Below, piece by piece: positions 9,191 through 16,085 of a stretch of 64,000 nt of DNA (position 1 is its first letter; each line of letters begins with the position of its first letter). Source of the stretch: CAVWGP01 sp963754645 (lineage in GTDB: Bacteria; Pseudomonadota; Alphaproteobacteria; Bin65); contig CAVWGP010000004.1 in the NCBI GenBank assembly GCA_963754645.1, forward strand, positions 1 to 64,000, in the 5' to 3' direction. A program made the translations under genes and the position numbers. The notes under the pieces were generated by a model. That model did not search any database. It was not told the DNA's origin and saw only the letters and a program-made list of their open reading frames with translations.

Positions 9191-9484
9191 TTACTTCTTG
9201 ACCTTGTCATTCATGCCCTTGCCGGCCTTGTCGGAGCCGCCGGCCGCGGTGCAGGCTGCGGCGTCCTTGACGGCCTTCCATTCGCCCAGATCGTAGTCGG
9301 CCTTGGCTTGGCCGGCGCAGGAATGCGTGCCTGCCGCGTTGGCGCAATCGTTCTGGGCCATCTTCGCGATGCCGTAGCACTTGAAGCCGGCCGCGCCCTT
9401 CATCTGGGCAGCCGCACCGCCGGCAACGGCGAGCGAAAGAGCGCCGGCGACGGCGGTGGCGATGGCCAAAGATTTCTTCGTCAT
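9191..9484 (-). CDS. bufA: Bufferin precursor peptide (DUF2282)
   Basis: 97-aa exported precursor of a bufferin, a ribosomally made, post-translationally modified peptide known in other proteobacteria to bind copper after cysteine modification by BufB/BufC. Residues 1-26 are a Sec signal peptide (MTKKSLAIA, hydrophobic run, GGAAAQ cleavage region). The mature part has four cysteines, Cys36, Cys47, Cys56 and Cys78, in the DUF2282 pattern KCYGI...NDCANA...HSCAGQA...AACTA. An AGGAG site ends 8 nt before the ATG. It heads the bufA-bufB-bufC-DoxX cluster; the 205-nt divergent gap to the asparaginase gene must hold its promoter, but I could not pick out convincing -35/-10 boxes. Confidence 0.9.
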   Translation of the reverse strand: MTKKSLAIATAVAGALSLAVAGGAAAQMKGAAGFKCYGIAKMAQNDCANAAGTHSCAGQAKADYDLGEWKAVKDAAACTAAGGSDKAGKGMNDKVKK

Positions 9485-9689
9485 TGGTGAAGCTCCTTTA
9501 TTGTCTCTCGAGGATCAATTGACTCCGCGCCGATCGGTGCGGGCCAGGCAATTCTTAGCGCTTCGGCAATTGCTTGTGAAATCAAAGGCGGATCACAATC
9601 CTGTTAAGCGATGCCGGGCCGGCAGGCGGCGGCGGCGGCCGGCAGATTAGGCCGACCCCTAGCGGGCGGCAGGGCAATCGGCTAGACGC

Positions 9690-10748
9690 ATGCTCATGCT
9701 CCCAAACGTTAATCCCGTCCTGGTCGAAGTGACCAGGGGTACCCTGATCGAAAGCCGTCATCGCGGCGCCGCCTGCGTTTACGATGCAACTGGCGCGCGC
9801 GTCATCGCCTGGGGCGACGTCGATGCGCCGGTGTTTCCGCGTTCGGCCGTTAAGATTGTCCAAGCGCTGCCCTTTCTCGAATCGGGCGCGGCGGACGTGT
9901 GCGGCGCATCATTCCAGGAGATCGCGCTGGCCTGCGCCTCGCATGGTGGCGAGCCGGCCCACATCGAAACCGCCGCCGGTTGGATGGACCGGCTCGGGCT
10001 TGAGGAAAGCCACTTTGCTTGTGGGGCGCATCCGCCGCTCGATCCAGCGGCGGCAACCGACCTCGCGCGTCAGGGGTTGGCGCCATCGCCTTTGCACAAC
10101 AACTGCTCCGGCAAGCATCTTGCCATGATGGCCACGGCACTGGCCGCAAACGAGCCGGTTGCCGGCTACCACGAGCCGGCGCACGCCGTGCAGCGCCGCA
10201 TCCGTGATTGCCTTGCCGAGATGAGCGGCGAAAATCTATCCGCGGCGGCCGTGGCGGCGGACGGCTGCAGCGTGCCGACCTACGGCTTGTCGTTGGCCGG
10301 TCTGGCGCGCTCGATGGCGCGCATTGCCGAGCCGGCCGGATTGCGTATCGCCCGGCAATCGGCCATCCGGCGGCTGCGCACGGCGGTCAGCCGCAATCCA
10401 TTTCATGTCGCCGGTTCCGGCCGATTTTGCACCGCCCTCATCGCCCACAAGGGGACGGAGCTTTACGTCAAGACCGGCGCCGAGGGCGTCTATTGCGCCG
10501 CCGTGCCGCCCTTGGGCATCGGCTTGGCGCTCAAGATCGACGACGGCGCCAAGCGGGCCGCCGAGGTAGCGCTGGCCGCCATTCTCCGCTATCTGGAAGT
10601 TCTCGACGACGCGGATTGGGAGGCATTGGCGGCATTCTGCGCGCCGCAGCTTACGAATGCCGCCGGAATCGCGGTCGGCGAGATTCGCACGATGTCCGGC
10701 TGGCCCCATGGCCGCATCGCGCATTATCACGGGGCAGGAAACGGATAG
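9690..10748 (+). CDS. Asparaginase (Asparaginase_II/ReAV type)
   Basis: 352-aa L-asparaginase of the Asparaginase_II family (Rhizobium ReAV type, unrelated to E. coli AnsA/B), hydrolysing asparagine to aspartate and ammonia. Motifs seen in order: RSAVKIVQALP carrying the SxxK catalytic pair, CASHGGEPAH, HNNCSGKHLAMM and AADGCSVPTYG. In ReAV the zinc site uses the Cys and Lys of CSGK and a later Cys, all of which are present here. No signal peptide, so cytoplasmic. A second ATG lies 6 nt inside (MLP); either could be the start. The quinone reductase gene starts 5 nt after its stop, so the two form an operon. Confidence 0.88.
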   Translation: MLMLPNVNPVLVEVTRGTLIESRHRGAACVYDATGARVIAWGDVDAPVFPRSAVKIVQALPFLESGAADVCGASFQEIALACASHGGEPAHIETAAGWMDRLGLEESHFACGAHPPLDPAAATDLARQGLAPSPLHNNCSGKHLAMMATALAANEPVAGYHEPAHAVQRRIRDCLAEMSGENLSAAAVAADGCSVPTYGLSLAGLARSMARIAEPAGLRIARQSAIRRLRTAVSRNPFHVAGSGRFCTALIAHKGTELYVKTGAEGVYCAAVPPLGIGLALKIDDGAKRAAEVALAAILRYLEVLDDADWEALAAFCAPQLTNAAGIAVGEIRTMSGWPHGRIAHYHGAGNG

Positions 10749-10753
10749 GCAAG

Positions 10754-11749
10754 ATGCGCGCGGTGCAGTGCAAAGAGTGGGGCGATCCCGCTGGATTGGT
10801 GGTGCAACACGTCGACGTTCCCACTCCCGGCAAGGGTCAGGTGCGCATCGCGGTCCAAGCGGCGGGGCTCAATTTCGCCGACACGCTAATGATCGCCGGA
10901 AAATATCAGGAAAAGCCGCCGCTTCCTTTCACGCCGGGAACCGAAGTCGCGGGCATCGTCGACGCCGTCGGGCCGGGGGTTACGGAATTCTCGGACGGCG
11001 ACCGGGTCATGGCGGTTCTGGGCAGCGGAGCCTTTGCCGAGCGCGCCGTCGCGCCGGTGAGCGCAACCTATAAGATACCGAAGACGATGGATTTCGCTTC
11101 GGCGGCTGCATTTCCCGTTGCCTATGGCACGTCGCATGTTGCCCTGCGCCATCGCGCGCATTTGCGCGCCGGCGAGACCTTATTGGTGCATGGCGCGGCC
11201 GGCGGCGTCGGGCTCACGGCAGTGCAGATCGGCAAGCTGCTTGGCGCGACCGTCATCGCGACGGCGCGCGGCACCGACAAGCTGAATGTGGCGAAGGCCA
11301 ACGGCGCGGACCATCTGATCGACTACGGCAAGGAGAATATTCGCGACCGCGTCCTCGAAATCACCGGCAATCGCGGCGCCAACGTCATTTACGATCCGGT
11401 CGGCGGCGACGTTTTCGACGCTTCGTTGCGCTGCGTCGCGTGGGAGGGGCAAATCCTCGTCATCGGCTTCGCCTCCGGGCGGATCCCGAACGCGCCGGCC
11501 AACCGCCTGCTCGTCAAGAATTTTTCGCTGATCGGGTTTTACTGGGGCGCCTATTACCGCAACGATCCGGGGGTCATCCGGCGCTCGTTCGACGAGCTGC
11601 TCGGCTGGCAGGTCGACGGGCTCCTGTCGCCCTACGTTTCGAACACGTTTCCGCTCGAGGATGCGGGCGAGGCCATGAAGATGATGATGGAGCGGCGCTC
11701 GACCGGAAAGATCGTGCTGATGACCGGCGTCACGCAAATCAACGAATAA
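10754..11749 (+). CDS. NADPH:quinone oxidoreductase, zinc-independent MDR family
   Basis: 331-aa medium-chain dehydrogenase/reductase of the quinone oxidoreductase subgroup. The N-terminal GroES-like domain starts MRAVQCKEWGDPAGL, includes AAGLNFADTLMIAGKY and FTPGTEVAGIV, and lacks the cysteine and histidine zinc ligands. The Rossmann domain carries VHGAAGGVGLTAVQIGKLLGA (NADPH-binding AxxGGVG). The frame is open well upstream inside the asparaginase gene, but homology and the short 5-nt gap put the start at ATG 10754. Activity on quinones or enones is likely; the natural substrate is not known. Confidence 0.88.
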   Translation: MRAVQCKEWGDPAGLVVQHVDVPTPGKGQVRIAVQAAGLNFADTLMIAGKYQEKPPLPFTPGTEVAGIVDAVGPGVTEFSDGDRVMAVLGSGAFAERAVAPVSATYKIPKTMDFASAAAFPVAYGTSHVALRHRAHLRAGETLLVHGAAGGVGLTAVQIGKLLGATVIATARGTDKLNVAKANGADHLIDYGKENIRDRVLEITGNRGANVIYDPVGGDVFDASLRCVAWEGQILVIGFASGRIPNAPANRLLVKNFSLIGFYWGAYYRNDPGVIRRSFDELLGWQVDGLLSPYVSNTFPLEDAGEAMKMMMERRSTGKIVLMTGVTQINE

Positions 11750-11767
11750 GCCGGCGCACCCGCTGGC

Positions 11768-13402
11768 TCAGCGCCGCATCGCGCGCCAGCGCGTCACCAC
11801 TGTTGGCAGCAATGCCGAGTTTTCGACAGGCGAACGCCACGCGTCGGTGACAGCGCTGGCACCTGTGCCGGGCCGCTCATCCTCGGGCAGGGGATGGAAC
11901 CGCATGCGGATCGGCATGGCGACGCCTTGTCCGATGACAACCGCTTCCCCGCTCAACAAGGTCGGCAAAAAATCCTGCAGGCCCATCGTCGTATCGGCGG
12001 CGGCGCTGGTCAGGACCGAGGCGCCGGTGAGGAATTGCTGGTCCTCGACGTTACTCAAGCGCAGCGCGAAGATGGTGTTGCACTGCGACATCAAGTCGGT
12101 GGCGAGCTTCGAAGGCCGCTGGCTCACGACGCAGAGCGAAACTCCGTATTTGCGGCCTTCCTTCGCTATGCGCGTCAGCCACGTCTTGCTAACCTCGAAG
12201 GCCGGCTCCGTGGTCGTTTGCGGCGCGAAGCGGTGGGCTTCCTCGCACACCAGCAGGATCGGGCAAGCGCGGTTGCTGCAAACCGCGAAATTGAACGCAA
12301 GCCGGCAAAGCACGGCGACGACGACGGCGAGAACGTCCGAAGGCACGCCGGAAAGATCGACGATACATATCGGCTTGCCGTCGATCGGAATGCGGAAAAG
12401 GCGGGCCAGGATCGCCGACATGCGGTCGCGGACCGAGACGCTGCCGAACATGAAACCGAACCGCGTATCGCCCTGCAGCGACAAAAGCCGGTGCTTGATG
12501 CGGCGATAGGGCGAGGTGTTGGTCTTGTTCTCAAGCCGGCCCATGTCGCTTTCGAGCCGGACCATGAGATCGGACAGGCGGTAGGGAACCGGGGTGTCGA
12601 CTGAGAAATTGGGATCGTAATAGTGCTCTTGCCGGCCGGCGAAATCCATTTTTGCGCCGCTGACGAGATCGGCGAGAATTTCCGCCTCCTCGCCGGACAT
12701 GTCGACGCCCGGACCGAACACGGCGAGCATCAGCTCGTCGAAATTGAGCAACCAGTGCGGCAGCTCGAGATCGTCGACCGTGATGACTTCTGCGCGGTTC
12801 GGGAACGCGCGCGCATATTCGCCGTGCGGATCGAGAACCAGGATGTGGGCGTTCGGGTTCTGCGAGACTACGCTGCGCAGGATCACCGCCGCGCCGCACG
12901 ACTTGCCCGAACCCGTTGTGCCGAAAATGGCGAAGTGCTTGCCGAGCAGTTCGTCGACCAGGGCGTGGGCGTGGATCGTGCGATCGTGATGCAGCACGCC
13001 GATCGAGATGTTCGAGGCGATCGGCGGCGCGTAGACGTGCAGCAAGTCCTCGCGCTCGGTCGCGTAAACGGCATCGCCAAGGGTCGGAAACGCGGAGACG
13101 CCGCGCCGGAACAGGGCCGGCCGCAGCGGCGCCGAGGCCGACAGCTCGCCGATCAGCGTCAGTTCCACCATCTTCATTTCGGTCTCGGTGCCGTCGAGGG
13201 TCGGGACCGGGATGCTCACGCCGCGCGTCGTTCCGAAAACGGTCGATTGCCCGACGCGAATTTTTACCAGCGAACCGATCTGCAACGGCGCCACGACGCC
13301 TTCTTTGTCGGGCACAAGCATGCAAACAGCCTGGTTGCCTTCAACTGACACAACGCGCCCAATCCGCTGCGTCGCGGTTTTTGTGCCGTCAAACCCGTCC
13401 AT
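11768..13402 (-). CDS. HerA-like P-loop ATPase (DUF87)
   Basis: 544-aa hexameric translocase of the HerA/FtsK class. An N-terminal HAS-barrel (GRVVSVEGNQAVCMLVPD onward to about residue 90) is followed by the P-loop GTTGSGKS at 161-168, a Walker B region (ICIVDLSGVPSD and ILLVCEEAHRFAP with the catalytic Glu) and an RPSKLATDLMSQCNT sensor/arginine-finger region. HerA proteins thread DNA during repair with NurA or serve defence effectors. No NurA, Sir2 or other known effector is adjacent; the gene upstream encodes a degenerate histidine kinase 30 nt away on the same strand, so the two are probably cotranscribed. Role unresolved. Confidence 0.85.
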   Translation of the reverse strand: MDGFDGTKTATQRIGRVVSVEGNQAVCMLVPDKEGVVAPLQIGSLVKIRVGQSTVFGTTRGVSIPVPTLDGTETEMKMVELTLIGELSASAPLRPALFRRGVSAFPTLGDAVYATEREDLLHVYAPPIASNISIGVLHHDRTIHAHALVDELLGKHFAIFGTTGSGKSCGAAVILRSVVSQNPNAHILVLDPHGEYARAFPNRAEVITVDDLELPHWLLNFDELMLAVFGPGVDMSGEEAEILADLVSGAKMDFAGRQEHYYDPNFSVDTPVPYRLSDLMVRLESDMGRLENKTNTSPYRRIKHRLLSLQGDTRFGFMFGSVSVRDRMSAILARLFRIPIDGKPICIVDLSGVPSDVLAVVVAVLCRLAFNFAVCSNRACPILLVCEEAHRFAPQTTTEPAFEVSKTWLTRIAKEGRKYGVSLCVVSQRPSKLATDLMSQCNTIFALRLSNVEDQQFLTGASVLTSAAADTTMGLQDFLPTLLSGEAVVIGQGVAMPIRMRFHPLPEDERPGTGASAVTDAWRSPVENSALLPTVVTRWRAMRR

Positions 13403-13432
13403 ACTCTATGCCTTTCAAGCCGGTCGAATTCA

Positions 13433-14410
13433 TCAATTCAGGTTCTTCGAGATTTTCGGCGCCAGCGCCACGGTCTTGGTTCCGCCCGCAGCGATCGGTA
13501 CCGCACCGGCCGTGGCGCTGCCTTCCGCGGGTTCGGTCGGCGCATGATCGGCGCCTTCCTTCGCTGTACGCAGGCGCTCCGCAGGGAAAACAATCGCAAC
13601 GACCGTGTTCAGGACCCCGTCGCTCTGCATGTGGATCGATCCGCCGCTCATGCCGACAAGGTTTTCGACCAGGAGTTGATCGGCGTGATTCTCCGACTTG
13701 GATGTCCCGACGCTTGCCTTTTCCGCCTCACTCTCGCCGCCTTCGCTTGAACTTCCACTTGTCGAGGCACAGGCCACCGAAATCGCTAGCTTGCCGTTGG
13801 CCGAGTGCCGGGTCAGCACGATGACTTGGGCGCCAATGGCGTTCGCGGCCTGAATGCCGCGGCATATGAGCGTCGCCAGCGCCAATTTGAAGGCCCGAAG
13901 ATCGGCGAAGATGTTGGGTAGGTTCGGCGGCGTTATGGACCGCAGCGAAACGTTTGCCGCGCGCGCATAGGATTCGAAGATCAACATCGTCGAAACGATC
14001 GCCTTCGAGACGTCGAATTCTTCATCGACCGCGTCGTATCGCCCGATCTCGACCTGCGCCATTTCAAGCACACTGGAGACGGTTTCCATCAGCGTGGCGC
14101 TGGCATCGGCAACGTATTTGGCGGCATCGGCATATTCCGCGACAAGTTCACCGCGATCCTGCCGCTCGATCAACTCGCCGCATTCCAGAATCGAAACCAA
14201 GGACGTGCGCAAGACATCGACAAGCGATTGCATAAGGTCGCGTTTTGCACCGAACGCGGCCAGCGCCACCGCATTCTTGAATGCGATTTCGCGGCCGCGG
14301 CTTTCGCTCGTCACCGGCTTGTAACGCCGTTCGACATACAGTTGCAGCCGCGTCGAATAATTGCGCAGCAACGATCCGCGTCCGGCGGCTTTTGATTGAT
14401 TGAAGTACAT
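13433..14410 (-). CDS. Degenerate histidine-kinase-like protein (His replaced by Asp)
   Basis: 325-aa soluble protein that keeps the layout of a histidine kinase core without its catalytic hallmarks. Residues 60-115 align with a dimerisation/phosphoacceptor helix pair: VDVLRTSLVSILECGELI parallels the usual HELRTPLxxILGxSEL block, with Asp65 where the phosphorylated His should be. The ATPase-like half (residues about 150-275, including VVAIVFPAERL at its end) has no clear N, G1 or G2 boxes. A low-complexity Ala/Pro/Thr tail follows. It is upstream of the HerA gene on the same strand. It may act as a scaffold, phosphotransfer decoy or sensor; a catalytic kinase role is unlikely. Confidence 0.65.
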   Translation of the reverse strand: MYFNQSKAAGRGSLLRNYSTRLQLYVERRYKPVTSESRGREIAFKNAVALAAFGAKRDLMQSLVDVLRTSLVSILECGELIERQDRGELVAEYADAAKYVADASATLMETVSSVLEMAQVEIGRYDAVDEEFDVSKAIVSTMLIFESYARAANVSLRSITPPNLPNIFADLRAFKLALATLICRGIQAANAIGAQVIVLTRHSANGKLAISVACASTSGSSSEGGESEAEKASVGTSKSENHADQLLVENLVGMSGGSIHMQSDGVLNTVVAIVFPAERLRTAKEGADHAPTEPAEGSATAGAVPIAAGGTKTVALAPKISKNLN

Positions 14411-14537
14411 GGGGCGGCCGAAGACCTTCCGATACTATTCAGGCCCCACCATCGATACGGGATCGCAGTTAATAAAAGATTGAATTTTACTGATCGAACA
14501 AGGCATTCGGCAATGATTTCTCGCTGCGCGGCATACG

Positions 14538-15119
14538 TTAATAAACGATGATCGCCGCTGCCCAGCGCGGCAGAAGATCGAACAGCGGCATGCGGGGCGC
14601 CAGCGTATGGAGCGGATCGTTGATATGCAGCACGGCTTCGGGGCCTTTGCCGAGGTTAACCCAGCTCATGCCGGTCAAGACGACGACGTGGCCGGAGAAA
14701 TCGGAATTGCGAATGGCGATAATGATGGGGCGGCCGGCCCGCAATTCGCGATACAGCGTCATGGCGTCCGTCGGCGCCGAAATGTGCGAGGCGCGATGCC
14801 CGAAATTGCGGATCAGAGTCTGGATTTGGGCGAGACTGCCGGGTGTCGCGCAACGCTCGTAGTTCGGACAGCAGAAGCTCGGATAACGGCCGTTCACCAT
14901 GGCGACGAGCGCGCACTGGGGCGGGGAATGCCCGCGCCGCATGCGAATGACTTGTTGCGCCACCGCGGCCCAGCACCAAACGCGCGTTTCCTGGGATATA
15001 TTGGGGATACCGAGATCGACGTCCGGCAGCGCCGCGCGATAACGCGCCGCCGTATTGGTAACGGCGAAGGCGAGGAGCGCGAGCGACAAGGCGAGGGGCA
15101 GGAGTCTGCGCGGCATCAT
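14538..15119 (-). CDS. Exported papain-like cysteine protease (C70-like)
   Basis: 193-aa protein with a Sec signal peptide (MMPRRLLPLALSLALLAFAV) followed by a papain-like domain similar to the AvrRpt2/C70 family. The catalytic Cys sits in ETRVWCWAAVAQQVI, the His in SDFSGHVVVLTGM and the third residue probably in HINDP, in the usual order and spacing. Three further cysteines (FCCPN, ERC) may form disulfides, consistent with a periplasmic or secreted enzyme. It stands alone between an AT-richer 127-bp gap and a RidA gene. The target proteins cannot be guessed; an inhibitor or peptidase role is equally possible. Confidence 0.72.
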   Translation of the reverse strand: MMPRRLLPLALSLALLAFAVTNTAARYRAALPDVDLGIPNISQETRVWCWAAVAQQVIRMRRGHSPPQCALVAMVNGRYPSFCCPNYERCATPGSLAQIQTLIRNFGHRASHISAPTDAMTLYRELRAGRPIIIAIRNSDFSGHVVVLTGMSWVNLGKGPEAVLHINDPLHTLAPRMPLFDLLPRWAAAIIVY

Positions 15120-15231
15120 CTTTGGGGGAATAGCGCAACGGCGTTAAGGCTGGGTTAGGAGATTGCCGCGCGCGTGTTCCCTGTTCCCAACTCGAATACG
15201 CAGCCTTTAGCGGCATGCATCCCCACCGACG

Positions 15232-15621
15232 CTAGGCTTTGGCCGCAACTACCTCGATTTCCACCAGCCATTGCGGATTGGCGAGGGCCGCGACAATGAC
15301 CAAGGTCGATGCGGCCGGAAGCGCATTGCCCAGAGCGGCATCGCGGGCCGCGCGGTAAATCGGGATGAGATCGGGCTTCACAAGGTAGGCATTGAAACGG
15401 ACAACGTCGCCAAAGCCCATGCCCGCTTCCGCAAGAATCGCCCTGATATTCGACCAGACCACATCGTGCTGCTCGCGCGGGTCGCTTGGGATCGAACCAT
15501 CGGGCCGGATCGCGACCTGGCCGGATAGATAGAGCCAGCGGGCGTTGGGCGGAACTTCAATTCCGTGGCTGTAACGGCTGGCCGGTGCCGCGACGCTTTT
15601 CGGATTGTGGCGTTTTAACAT
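15232..15621 (-). CDS. RidA/YjgF family imine deaminase
   Basis: 129-aa RidA-like protein; the family hydrolyses reactive enamine/imine intermediates released by PLP enzymes. Typical strands are RWLYLSGQVAIRPDGSIPSD and FGDVVRFNAYLVKPDLIPIY. In place of the strict RidA-type Arg105-Glu120 pair it has 'AASTLVIVAALANPQWLVEIEVVAAKA', with the terminal IEVVA strand and Glu conserved but no clear Arg before TLV, which suggests an Rid2-7 subgroup. The ATG at 15621 has GAGG 8 nt upstream. It follows the MaoC-like gene 10 nt later on the same strand. Confidence 0.82.
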   Translation of the reverse strand: MLKRHNPKSVAAPASRYSHGIEVPPNARWLYLSGQVAIRPDGSIPSDPREQHDVVWSNIRAILAEAGMGFGDVVRFNAYLVKPDLIPIYRAARDAALGNALPAASTLVIVAALANPQWLVEIEVVAAKA

Positions 15622-15631
15622 GGATTCGTCC

Positions 15632-16085
15632 TCATGGTTGGGGCGGCCGAGCGGCGATGATCTGGACACTCTTCATGGTCATGACGGTTTCGCCGCGCTG
15701 ATTCTTGATCGCGTAGTCGACGTGAACATAGCCGCGGTCGCCCTTGCTCGACAGGCGCGTGGCGGTTACGGCGATCTCGACGTGAACGGTATCGCCGGGC
15801 CGAACCGGCAACAGCCAGCGCAACTCGTCGATCCCCGGCGAACCCATCGAGCCGCCGAACAGAGAATCCGCTTTGCACGACCAGCCGGAAGCCGAGCGCG
15901 CCGACCTGCCAGCCGCTGGCGATCAGGCCTTTATAGAACCCTTGCGCCGCGGTTTCTTTGTCGAGATGGATCGCCTGCGGATCGTAGCGCAGCGCGAAAT
16001 CGACAATCATTGCCTCGGTGATCGTGATGCCGGCAGTCGCGAGCCGGTCGCCGGCGGCGAAATCCTCGAAATAGCGCGGTTTCAT
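15632..16085 (-). pseudogene. MaoC-like hydratase, interrupted by a +1 frameshift
   Basis: Hot-dog-fold enoyl-CoA hydratase of the MaoC family. The first 97 or so residues (MKPRYFEDFAAGD, then ITITEAMIVDFALRYDPQ and 'HLDKETAAQG') read correctly from the ATG at 16085 and include the family's Asp-Pro-Q-x-x-H catalytic segment. After VVQSGFSV the frame fails; the expected GGSMGSPGIDELRWL and the C-terminal PVRPGDTVHVEIAV block are in the next frame. Deleting one of the two A's at 15858-15859 (coding GTTCGG to GTCGG) restores one protein of about 150 aa. It overlaps the Lon-like gene's stop by four bases and precedes RidA. Confidence 0.8.

Noticed and set aside
11768..13402. HerA as part of a known phage-defence pair
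   Set aside because: No Sir2, NurA, DUF4297 or other effector gene is adjacent; the assignment would be speculation.
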